Shown here: piece after piece, positions 7,006-14,738 of the stretch
Position numbering within the stretch: the first letter of the stretch is position 1
How the letters are laid out: every line of letters begins with the position of its first letter
NCBI GenBank assembly: GCA_934700345.1
Contig: CAKUXP010000006.1
Location: 51,235 to 115,234, forward strand
From: an uncultured Fibrobacter sp.
GTDB lineage: Bacteria; Fibrobacterota; Fibrobacteria; Fibrobacterales; Fibrobacteraceae
DNA: 64,000 nt
Direction: 5' to 3'
Translations under genes and position numbers: made by a program
Notes under the pieces: model-generated
Seen by the model: only the letters and a program-made list of their open reading frames with translations
The model's database searches: none
Told to the model about the DNA's origin: nothing

Positions 7006-9432
7006 CTAGTCCAAAATTTTCAGGCCGGCATATTTCAGGATGAGCTTTCTGACATTTCCGTCACGAAAGCGCACTTCCACGCGGGCGTTCTCGCCGGAAC
7101 CCGACACGTTTGTCACAATGCCGCGACCGAACTTTAAATGTTCCACGCAGGCACCGCTACGGAGCGGGTTTTCGCAAGTTTCGTCATAGACGATACGCGG
7201 CCCCTTCTCCACCTTTTCGACGACAGGCGGATTCCGATACACGATGCGTTCCGTCTTGCGGAAATCCGAACGGGATCGGGAAGACGCAAGATCCGGACGA
7301 GGCGAAAATTTCCGTGAGCCGAAAGAACTTTGCCCGGAAGCGTAACCCCGGAATCCCCGGTTCCAGGAGTCCCCGGAAAACGGTTCGCCATCCTCTTCGC
7401 TACGCCCTTCGACAGAGACCGTCACGGGATCGATTTCCTCGAGGAACCGCGACGGCGGAAACGGTCGGAGCGACCCCTGCCAAAATCGCCTTCCGGCATG
7501 ATACAAATAAAGCCTGAACCGTGCGCGCGTGCATCCCACGTAAAACAGGCGACGTTCCTCCTCCGCCTGTTTCTTCCGGTCTTCGGGGGAATCGAGCAGG
7601 TTCGATTCGCGGACAAGCGGGAATACGCCTTCGTCGCATCCGGCGATGTGAACCGTATCAAATTCGAGACCCTTCGCCATGTGGATGGTCATCAGCGTCA
7701 CGCGGGTTTCCGCCTGCTCCACTTTCTTGTCCGCATCCGTCAGGAGGGAAATTTCCTGCAGGAATTCGTCGAGTCCCTTGTCGGGATTTTCCTCTTCGAA
7801 CTCGCGGAAAGCGTTCACCATTTCGTCGAGGTTCCGTCCGCGTTCGTCCGCCGTCGTCTCGTCATCCTTTTTGAGATATTCCTTGTAGAAGGAATCTCCG
7901 ATGACGCGCTCCGCGATAATCGGGAGAGCCTCTCCCGAGCCAAGAAGCGAAAGCCAGGATGAAACGACGCTCCGAAAACCATCGAGCCCTTTCGCCGTGC
8001 GGCCACCCTTCGCAATTTCCACGGGCAGCGCCTCCCAGAGGGAGATTTCCCTTTCCGAAGCGACACTGCGGAGAGAGTCAAGCGTTCCGTTTCCGATGCC
8101 GCGAGGCGGCGTGTTGATTATCCGGAGAAAAGCCGCATCGTCCTTCGGATTCGAAAGGAGCCGCATGTAGGCGAGGATGTCCCGGACTTCCTTCCTGTCC
8201 CAGAAGCGCGTTCCGCCATAGATGACACAGGGAATCCTGCGATTGTTCAACGCCTTTTCGATTGAACGGGACTGGGCGTTCGTACGGTAAAAAATCGCCG
8301 TTTCCGCATACGAATCCTTTCCGGCGTCGAGAATCCGTTTTGCTATCTGTTCCGCCTCGAACGTATCCGCCAGCACGTTCACCACATGGATGGGTTCGCC
8401 GGGAGGTTCCTTGGAATAGACATTTTTTGTCATTTCCAACGGACGGTCGTTGTGCGCAATGACGGAGCCTGCGCCTTTCACGATATTTGCCGACGAGCGG
8501 TAATTGCGTTCGAGCTTAAAGAAGGTTACATTGTCGAAATCGTGCGAAAAATTCCGGATAATCTCGATATTCGCACCACGCCAGCCGTAAATGCTCTGGT
8601 CGTCATCACCGACAACGGTTACGTTCTGGCGCGACCGGTCGATGAGAAGCTTCAAAAGCTCGTACTGGACATCGTTCGTGTCCTGGTATTCATCGACGAC
8701 GACATACTGGAAACGGTTCGCAAACTGCAGCGCGACCTGCGGAAGCCTCTGAAAAAGATCCACGGTGTTGAGCAGAAGGTCGTCAAAATCCATCGCGTTC
8801 GCCTCGGCGAGCTTCGTCTGGTAATCGAAATAGATTCCCGCAATTTGCTTCTGGTCCGGGAAGACGGCCTTTTCCATCGCAATGGTCGGCGTCTGCAGGA
8901 CCATTCGATAAGTCCCATCTGGCTTCTGTTCCTTATAGACGCTGTTCTTGTAGCGCGAAATGGCGGAGCGCACCTGCTTGAGCTTCTGCGCATCCATCTC
9001 GTCTGCGAAGATAGGCTTTAAAATTTCCTTCAGGATCTTCTTCTGGTCGTCGTCATCGTAAATCGAGAAATTCCGGTTTACCTTCCAGCCCAGCGCCTGG
9101 ACAATCCGCTCGTTCGAAAGGCAGAGCCTTAAAATGCGCACGCAAATCGAATGGAACGTCCCCATCCATTCAAGGCTCACCCGCCCCGAAAGGATTTGCT
9201 GGATACGGTTTTTCATTTCCCGGGCAGCCTTGTTCGTAAAGGTCACTGCGAGAATCCGCCGCGGATCGACAGCCTTGTCCGATATCAGGTAAGCGATTTT
9301 GTACGTAATCGTCCGGGTCTTTCCCGAGCCTGCCCCCGCGAGAATTAGCGCGGGACCTTCCGTTTTCGCCGCTGCCGCGACCTGTTCTGCGTTCAGTTCC
9401 TTCTTAAGGCGTTCAAGATCGACTGTTCCCAT
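7006..9432 (-). CDS. pcrA: UvrD/PcrA-type ATP-dependent DNA helicase
   Basis: An 808-residue superfamily 1A helicase. Visible motifs: LNAEQVAAAAKTEGPALILAG with Walker A GAGSGKT, motif Ia AVTFTNKAAREMKNRI, Walker B VVDEYQDTN, motif III GDDDQSIYGWRGA, motif IV LERNYRSS, motif V TIHMAKGLEFDTV and motif VI RRLFYVGCTRAR. The C-terminal 45 residues (CVEHLKFGRGIVTNVSGSG onward) form the Tudor-like tail found in PcrA. It would act in nucleotide excision repair, recombination control and replication. The start overlaps the pilB stop by one base (TGATG). Confidence 0.94.
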   Translation of the reverse strand: MGTVDLERLKKELNAEQVAAAAKTEGPALILAGAGSGKTRTITYKIAYLISDKAVDPRRILAVTFTNKAAREMKNRIQQILSGRVSLEWMGTFHSICVRILRLCLSNERIVQALGWKVNRNFSIYDDDDQKKILKEILKPIFADEMDAQKLKQVRSAISRYKNSVYKEQKPDGTYRMVLQTPTIAMEKAVFPDQKQIAGIYFDYQTKLAEANAMDFDDLLLNTVDLFQRLPQVALQFANRFQYVVVDEYQDTNDVQYELLKLLIDRSRQNVTVVGDDDQSIYGWRGANIEIIRNFSHDFDNVTFFKLERNYRSSANIVKGAGSVIAHNDRPLEMTKNVYSKEPPGEPIHVVNVLADTFEAEQIAKRILDAGKDSYAETAIFYRTNAQSRSIEKALNNRRIPCVIYGGTRFWDRKEVRDILAYMRLLSNPKDDAAFLRIINTPPRGIGNGTLDSLRSVASEREISLWEALPVEIAKGGRTAKGLDGFRSVVSSWLSLLGSGEALPIIAERVIGDSFYKEYLKKDDETTADERGRNLDEMVNAFREFEEENPDKGLDEFLQEISLLTDADKKVEQAETRVTLMTIHMAKGLEFDTVHIAGCDEGVFPLVRESNLLDSPEDRKKQAEEERRLFYVGCTRARFRLYLYHAGRRFWQGSLRPFPPSRFLEEIDPVTVSVEGRSEEDGEPFSGDSWNRGFRGYASGQSSFGSRKFSPRPDLASSRSRSDFRKTERIVYRNPPVVEKVEKGPRIVYDETCENPLRSGACVEHLKFGRGIVTNVSGSGENARVEVRFRDGNVRKLILKYAGLKILD

Positions 9433-11342
9433 CAGTCTTCATCCTTCGACGAAGCCGCGAGAACCTGTTCAATCGTCGTGAGACCGTCAAGAGCCTTCTG
9501 CATTCCGTCCATGCGGAGCGTGATCATGCCGCATTCCTTCATCGCTATCTGCTTGATGACCTCGCCGGAAGCCCTTTTCACGACCGCATTCCGGACAGCT
9601 TCGTTCGGGACCAAAAATTCGTAGATGCCGCAACGGCCCTTGTAGCCTGTCCCGTCGCAGTGTTCGCAGCCCCTGCCATGATAAAACTGCATGTCGGGCG
9701 AAAGGTGCAGTTCCTCGCGGAGTTCCGGGGAAACTTCGACCGGTTCCTTGCAATGCTTGCAAATCCGGCGTACAAGGCGCTGTGCGAGAATTCCCTTGAT
9801 GACGGTCGCCACAAGGAACGGTTCGAGCCCCATTTCGAGAAGACGCGGATACGAACCCGCCGAATCGTTCGTATGGAGCGTAGAGAAGACAAGGTGCCCC
9901 GTCAGGGCCGCTTCAATGGCCATCGAGGACGTTTCCTTGTCGCGCATTTCGCCAATCATGATGACATCCGGGTCCTGGCGCAAGAGGGCGCGGATCCCCG
10001 CGGCGAAGGTGAATCCCGCAGCCGGATTGATCTGCCCCTGGTTTACGCCGTCGATATTCAATTCCACCGGGTCTTCCATCGTCGAGACATTGATCGTCGG
10101 GTCGAGGATTTCGCGAATCGAAGCGTAAAGCGTTGTCGATTTACCGGAACCCGTCGGGCCCGTGACGAGGACGATTCCGTTCGGCGAGTTGATAGCGTCC
10201 TGGAACTGCTTGAACATCATCGGGGCAAAGCCCATGTCCTTGAGAGGGAACTGTCCCGAATTCGGGTCGAGAATACGCATGACTATCTTTTCGCAGACAC
10301 CGCGCTTTCTGAGCGAGACCGGGAACGAGCTCACACGCAGGTCCACCTCGCTTCCGCGGTAGCGGACGGTGAAACGCCCGTCGAGCGGCTTTCTCTTTTC
10401 GGCGATGTCCATCTTCGAGAGCAGCTTGATACGCGAAATGATTTGGGACATGAGACGCGCCGGAATCGGAGCCTGAACCTGCAAGTCGCCGTCAATGCGG
10501 TACCGGAGCTTGAGATAGGTCTCCTGCGGTTCGAGGTGGATATCGGAAGCCTTGCGGGCAATCGCTTCCTGGATGAGCGATGTCACAATTTTTACGACCT
10601 GTTGGCCTTCTTCGTCGGTGAGATCCGCTTCCTGAACCTGTTCCGCTTCCCGATCGACGGTTTCGAGTTCGTCGCTGCCGTCCTCCTTCGCCTTGTTCAA
10701 AAGGGCTTCGAGCGAATCGCCCTGGGACGATGACGTATATGTCCGGTCAACGGCAGCCATTACGTCCTTCTCGCTTGCCATCACGATATCTACGTCCATC
10801 TGGGACTTGAACTTCACGATATCGATAACGCGTACATTCGTCGGATCCGTCATCGCAATTGTCAGCGTCTTGTCGGTCACGAACAGCGGCACTATCTTGT
10901 AGATGCGGCAGACATCTTCCGAAATGTAATTGTGGACGTCCGGATCGATGTTGAAGTTCGAAAGCTTTACATAGGGAACTTCGAACTGGGCGGAGAGGAT
11001 TTCCACCAGGCGCTCTTCCGGCATGAATCCGAGCGTCACCAAAATGCGCCCGAGCCGCTGGCCCGTCTTCTTCTGTTCTTCGAGCGCGCGATTCAGCTGG
11101 GCTTCCGTGATATAGCCGTGCTTCAGGAGAAGCTCGCCGATACGCATCCGGGTCGAGTTTCGCATCTGGACGCCCAGGACATTTGTAAGGACTTCCTCGC
11201 TCACCATCCCGAGACGCACAAGGATCTTGGAAAGCGCAATGCCCGTGCGTTCGTGCTCGCTCTGCGCGTGTTTTAGTTGATCTTCATCGATGACGCCCTG
11301 CCGCAGCAGGAGTTCGCCGATTTTCGATTTTCCTTGACTCAT
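9432..11342 (-). CDS. pilB: Type IV pilus extension ATPase PilB (two N-terminal GspE-N modules)
   Basis: A 636-residue secretion ATPase. Residues ~7-60 and ~66-120 are two similar GspE-N/MshEN modules, each starting IGELLL. The core has Walker A GPTGSGKS (395-402), Asp box and IMIGEMRDKET region, and a four-Cys zinc site (CKHC and CEHC, about residues 515-545). It would power pilus extension or pseudopilus assembly for DNA uptake, together with pilM, the PilN/PilO-like gene, comEA and comEC in this window. It overlaps thiL by 4 bases and pcrA by 1. GspE of a type II system is the main alternative; the pilM neighbours favour PilB. Confidence 0.9.
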   Translation of the reverse strand: MSQGKSKIGELLLRQGVIDEDQLKHAQSEHERTGIALSKILVRLGMVSEEVLTNVLGVQMRNSTRMRIGELLLKHGYITEAQLNRALEEQKKTGQRLGRILVTLGFMPEERLVEILSAQFEVPYVKLSNFNIDPDVHNYISEDVCRIYKIVPLFVTDKTLTIAMTDPTNVRVIDIVKFKSQMDVDIVMASEKDVMAAVDRTYTSSSQGDSLEALLNKAKEDGSDELETVDREAEQVQEADLTDEEGQQVVKIVTSLIQEAIARKASDIHLEPQETYLKLRYRIDGDLQVQAPIPARLMSQIISRIKLLSKMDIAEKRKPLDGRFTVRYRGSEVDLRVSSFPVSLRKRGVCEKIVMRILDPNSGQFPLKDMGFAPMMFKQFQDAINSPNGIVLVTGPTGSGKSTTLYASIREILDPTINVSTMEDPVELNIDGVNQGQINPAAGFTFAAGIRALLRQDPDVIMIGEMRDKETSSMAIEAALTGHLVFSTLHTNDSAGSYPRLLEMGLEPFLVATVIKGILAQRLVRRICKHCKEPVEVSPELREELHLSPDMQFYHGRGCEHCDGTGYKGRCGIYEFLVPNEAVRNAVVKRASGEVIKQIAMKECGMITLRMDGMQKALDGLTTIEQVLAASSKDED

Positions 11343-12328
11343 AAATGGGACCAGCAGTTCGCTTGAATAATTTCCGTTTCTCCGGCGAGATTCCGCATTT
11401 CCACGCCCGAACCTTCGAACGCTTCGCCTACGGGATAGACCGGGAGTTTATTTTCCGAGAATATAACTTTTGGAATGTCCGACGTGAAGAGGAGACGGTA
11501 ATCTTCGCCGCCTTTGAGCCAGAATTCCCGAGGATCGATTCCGTATTTTCCGGCAAGCAGGGAAGCTCCGGGATGCACAGGGATTTTCGCCTCGTCAATC
11601 AGGATCTTTACGCCGGAGGAAAGCGAGAGGTGGTTGAGTTCCGAGCTTAGGCCGTCAGAAAGGTCGATGCAGCCGCCGGAGACCCCGAGGCGCAGGAGTT
11701 TCGACCCGAACCGCTCGTCGATCTTCGGAGACAGATGTTCCGCGACAACTTCCGAAAGTTCCGGGTCGGAAGCCTTTCCGTGTAAAAAAGCCCAGAGCCC
11801 GGCAGCGCTCGCTCCGAGAGGTCCCGAGACATAGACCGTATCGCCCGGACGCGTCCCCGAACGGCGGAGAGGCTTTCCTTCCGCACGCCCGAGCAGCGTT
11901 ATCGAGAAAAGCCCCTCGCCCGAAGAAACGATGTCGCCGCCGACAAGGGCGATTCCCCGCTTCCGGAATCCATCGGCAAAGGCTTTTGCCACGCGTTCCC
12001 GGACAATCCGATCCCAGTTCCTGTTCACGCAAATGCCGAGGAGCGCGATTTTCGGGATGCCGCCCATCGACGAAATGTCCGAGACGTTCGATACGATGCA
12101 CTTTTCCACGGCTTCTTCCGGCGACGACCAGTCCAGTCGGAAATGCGAATTTTCGGCGGACATGTCTTTCGTTACAAGCCAGCCGTCAAAGGCGGCGCAG
12201 TCGTCCCCCGCTCCAAACCAGAAGCGTTCCCGCGGGGAGATCCCGTCCATCGGAACACCGCCGGAAAGAACCTGTTTAATGAAGTCGAATTCCCCGAGAG
12301 GGGGAAAATGCAGAGAAGAATTTTCCAT
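11339..12328 (-). CDS. thiL: Thiamine-monophosphate kinase
   Basis: A 329-residue protein that phosphorylates thiamine monophosphate to thiamine pyrophosphate. It has GEFDFIKQVL at the start, GAGDDCAAF (metal/ATP site), FPLDWSSPEE-like HFRLDWSSPEE, NVSDISSMGG and the GGEDYRLLF motif near the C-terminus, all typical of ThiL in the PurM/AIR-synthetase superfamily. It is the first gene of the minus-strand run and is divergent from the receiver-like gene at 12367, so the 38 bases between them must hold both promoters or parts of them. Confidence 0.93.
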   Translation of the reverse strand: MENSSLHFPPLGEFDFIKQVLSGGVPMDGISPRERFWFGAGDDCAAFDGWLVTKDMSAENSHFRLDWSSPEEAVEKCIVSNVSDISSMGGIPKIALLGICVNRNWDRIVRERVAKAFADGFRKRGIALVGGDIVSSGEGLFSITLLGRAEGKPLRRSGTRPGDTVYVSGPLGASAAGLWAFLHGKASDPELSEVVAEHLSPKIDERFGSKLLRLGVSGGCIDLSDGLSSELNHLSLSSGVKILIDEAKIPVHPGASLLAGKYGIDPREFWLKGGEDYRLLFTSDIPKVIFSENKLPVYPVGEAFEGSGVEMRNLAGETEIIQANCWSHL

Positions 12329-12366
12329 TTCGGGAAAAATCTAACTTTTTTAGCTATCTTTATACC

Positions 12367-12801
12367 GTGGGCCACATTTTTTTCATTGCCGACTCTTCTG
12401 CGACCGATCTTTCGGAACTTTCCAACTGGACACTCGATTGGATGCTTTCTCGCGATATGCCTGCAGACACGGCAATCTACAGTTGCCAGGGAATCCGCCA
12501 AGGCGAAAAGGCGCTCGAGACCCCGCTTTCCCAAGGAGAATCCCCCGCGCTGATAGTCCTCGACCACGGAGCCTCCCCGACAAGCGAATCCGTCGCCTTC
12601 GGGAAAAAGCTCCGCGACGCGATTCCCGAATCCTGGACAATCGAACTGGTCGAAAAAGATTATCCGCTGCCCGAACGGAGCGACGAGGCGTTCTTCATGC
12701 CGAAGCCCATTCGAAAAAGCGACTGGGAAGACGTTCTGGAACACGTGTTCGTGGAAGCCTGCTCCCCGCAATGGTCGAATGTCACCCCGTTCCATCCTTA
12801 A
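12367..12801 (+). CDS. Degenerate response-regulator receiver-like protein
   Basis: A 144-residue soluble protein starting at GTG. The pattern is that of a CheY-like fold: first strand HIFFIADSS, a central strand ending in an Asp (ALIVLDHGAS, Asp about residue 66) and a late FFMPKPIRKSDWEDVL with the conserved K-P. The acidic pair normally found after the first strand is missing, so metal-dependent phosphorylation is doubtful. No output domain is present. The next gene starts two bases after its stop, so the two are probably co-transcribed. No specific family was recognised. Confidence 0.55.
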   Translation: MGHIFFIADSSATDLSELSNWTLDWMLSRDMPADTAIYSCQGIRQGEKALETPLSQGESPALIVLDHGASPTSESVAFGKKLRDAIPESWTIELVEKDYPLPERSDEAFFMPKPIRKSDWEDVLEHVFVEACSPQWSNVTPFHP

Positions 12802-12802
12802 A

Positions 12803-13777
12803 ATGAAAAAAGGTATCGCCTATTTCGGCGTGCGAAATCCCGAGCGAGCCGCGGATGACCTCGAAGAAATCAAGTCGGCCGGCTTTACCCATGTACTGCA
12901 CACCTGGTCCGAAGAAGATCTCCAATACTATCCGGAGACGATGAAGGAAATCATCGCCGCTTCCGTCAAACGGGGACTGAAAGTCTATGTAAATCCCTGG
13001 GGTATCGGACGTGTTTTCGGAGGAGAGGCCTACTCGGAAATCACGGCGCGCAATCATTCGCTCTGCCAGGTTTCCCTCGACGGAAAGCCCGCTATCGCAG
13101 CCTGCCCGAACCATCCGGAATTTCGCGCCTATATGCACCGCTGGATAGAAGCCGTGTGCGACACCCAAGCCGAGACGATTTTCTGGGACGAGCCGCACTT
13201 TTACTTTGAAAAGGGAAAGCTTGAAAACTGGGCGTGTCTCTGTCCGGAATGCAAGAAAAGATTCCGGTCCGTATTCGGATACGAGATGCCTAGCGCACTT
13301 ACCCAGGACGTAAAAGCTTTCCGGGAAAAATCCCTAGTCGAATTTCTCGCCGAGATGACCGCCGACGTCCACGCCCGCGGAAAAAGGAACTGCGTTTGCC
13401 TGCTGCCACCCTGGTTTCCGGCAGGTCTAGACGACTGGGCTTCCGTCGCAAGCCTCCCCACAGTCGATGAAATCGCCTGCGATCCGTACTGGGAACGCGG
13501 CGCTTCCGAAAAGGCGATTCAAGAGACTTACGCCGAGATTTCCACGCGGATACTTCTGCTCGCCCAAAGGTTCGGAAAAGAGCCGCAGATGTGGATCAAG
13601 AACTACCAGATCGAAGCCGGGCGCGAAAACGACATCCGCATCGCGACAGGCGCCTCGCGAGCCGCCGGCATCGAAAACATCTTCGCCTGGTCGTTTAAAG
13701 GAAACGCCTATCTTTCCTGGCTCGCATCCGACGACGCACAGAAAGTCTGGGAAACGCAAATCGAAGCCTTGCGTTGA
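12803..13777 (+). CDS. Putative TIM-barrel glycoside hydrolase-like protein
   Basis: A 324-residue protein without signal peptide. Segments resemble a beta/alpha barrel of the glycosidase superfamily: GFTHVLHTWSEEDLQYY, GLKVYVNPWGIG, ETIFWDEPHFYFE (carboxylate candidates Asp and Glu after a strand) and ENIFAWSFKGNAYLSW near the end. A CxxC pair (ACLCPECKKRF) follows the WDEP motif, as in some barrel hydrolases. The frame is open from ATG 12779, but that start lies inside the previous gene; ATG 12803 (MKKGIAYFG) fits the fold better. Catalysis and substrate are inferred only. Confidence 0.5.
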   Translation: MKKGIAYFGVRNPERAADDLEEIKSAGFTHVLHTWSEEDLQYYPETMKEIIAASVKRGLKVYVNPWGIGRVFGGEAYSEITARNHSLCQVSLDGKPAIAACPNHPEFRAYMHRWIEAVCDTQAETIFWDEPHFYFEKGKLENWACLCPECKKRFRSVFGYEMPSALTQDVKAFREKSLVEFLAEMTADVHARGKRNCVCLLPPWFPAGLDDWASVASLPTVDEIACDPYWERGASEKAIQETYAEISTRILLLAQRFGKEPQMWIKNYQIEAGRENDIRIATGASRAAGIENIFAWSFKGNAYLSWLASDDAQKVWETQIEALR

Positions 13778-13784
13778 AAAGCTT

Positions 13785-13862
13785 AAACTTTCCGCAGACG
13801 TCCTGGGTTTCTAGAAATTAGGGACAAGGGAGTCGGAATTAGACTGCAGACGTTTAAGTTCT
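13785..13862. repeat. Dispersed intergenic mosaic repeat, copy 1
   Basis: This stretch after the glycosidase-like gene contains CCGCAGACGT (13792-13801), ATTAGGGACAAGGGA (13818-13832) and CTGCAGACGTTTAAG (13844-13858). The same three blocks in the same order occur at 49081-49145, and a partial version at 20941-20970. It does not look coding in any frame. Confidence 0.6.
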
Positions 13863-13888
13863 CGGGAATGTGGCAAGCGGGACGGTAC

Positions 13889-13961
13889 GCTGTCATTCCC
13901 CGGCTCGATCGGGGAATCCCTTTTTTACGAAGGTTGCCCGCTCAAGCCCGATAATGACAGC
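13889..13961 (+). terminator. Nested hairpin, probable Rho-independent terminator
   Basis: An inner stem ATTCCCCG (13895-13902) pairs with CGGGGAAT (13910-13917) across a 7-base loop and is followed by a run of six T at 13921-13926. An outer inverted repeat GCTGTCATT (13889-13897) / AATGACAGC (13953-13961) encloses it. The inner part would end transcription from the plus-strand genes before it; the outer repeat suggests a REP-like element. Confidence 0.6.
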
Positions 13962-13996
13962 TTAGCGAAATCATCAACGACAATCACTCATAACCG

Positions 13997-14695
13997 CTAA
14001 TTTTCCACTTCCACTTCGTCGGGATTCGTGACGCGGACCTCGATCCGGCGATTCTGTCTGCGGCCCTCTTCCGTATCGTTCGAAGCCTTCGGGCGGGAAT
14101 ATCCGTAGCCTACCGCCGTGACGCGGTCCTTTGAAATTCCTTTGCGGATCATGTAGTCCCGGACGCTTTTCGCCCGTTCCTCGGAAAGCTTCTGGTTGAA
14201 TTCCTCGCCGCCTTCGGAACTCGTATGGCCTTCAATTTCCACTTTCGCCTTCGCGTTTTTCTTGAGTCCGGCAATTGTCCGGTCAAGCGTCGAAAGAGAT
14301 GACGGAACCAGCTCCGCGCTTCCCGCCCGGAACGAAATTCCCGAAAGCTCGGCACGCGTATCGTCGAATGCGACATTTACGGAACCGTAACTCGCCCGCG
14401 AAGAGACGTATGGGGTTTCGCCGCATTCAAAAGGCCCGGTCAGGCTTTCGCAGAGAATCCGGTAGGAATCTTCGCGCGGGATAAGAAACGAGACTTCGCC
14501 GTAGCTGTTCGTCTTCACGACAATCCTGTTTTTCGGATTTTTCTCGCCGACAAAGGTGAGTGCCTTGTTCTTCTGCGGAACATCGCCAAAATTCGTGTAG
14601 GAAATGTTCAAGACGGCATGCGTCTTGTTCGGTTTCAGGTCCTTCGCCGAGGAAAAGGCCGCGCAAAGGGCAACAAAAAAGACCAAGAATTTCAT
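13997..14695 (-). CDS. OmpA-family outer membrane/periplasmic protein
   Basis: 232 residues. A signal peptide (MKFLVFFVALCAAFSSAK) is followed by an Ig-like or carboxypeptidase-regulatory-like region (to about residue 120) and a C-terminal OmpA domain. The OmpA motif is clear: VEIEGHTSSEGG, LSEERAKSVRDYM and TAVGYGYSRPKASNDTEEGRRQNRRIEV, the residues that bind diaminopimelate of peptidoglycan. It probably anchors the outer membrane to the cell wall. There is no N-terminal beta-barrel. It is the last gene before the intergenic repeat and lies 43 bases after tkt. Confidence 0.85.
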   Translation of the reverse strand: MKFLVFFVALCAAFSSAKDLKPNKTHAVLNISYTNFGDVPQKNKALTFVGEKNPKNRIVVKTNSYGEVSFLIPREDSYRILCESLTGPFECGETPYVSSRASYGSVNVAFDDTRAELSGISFRAGSAELVPSSLSTLDRTIAGLKKNAKAKVEIEGHTSSEGGEEFNQKLSEERAKSVRDYMIRKGISKDRVTAVGYGYSRPKASNDTEEGRRQNRRIEVRVTNPDEVEVEN

Positions 14696-14738
14696 TTTAT
14701 TCTCCAGACGGGCAAATTTTTTCTGTAAAGGACCGAAA

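Noticed and set aside
9660..10733. 357-codon open frame on the plus strand
   Set aside because: It is antisense to pilB, rich in Arg/His from reversed codons, and has no ribosome site or motif.
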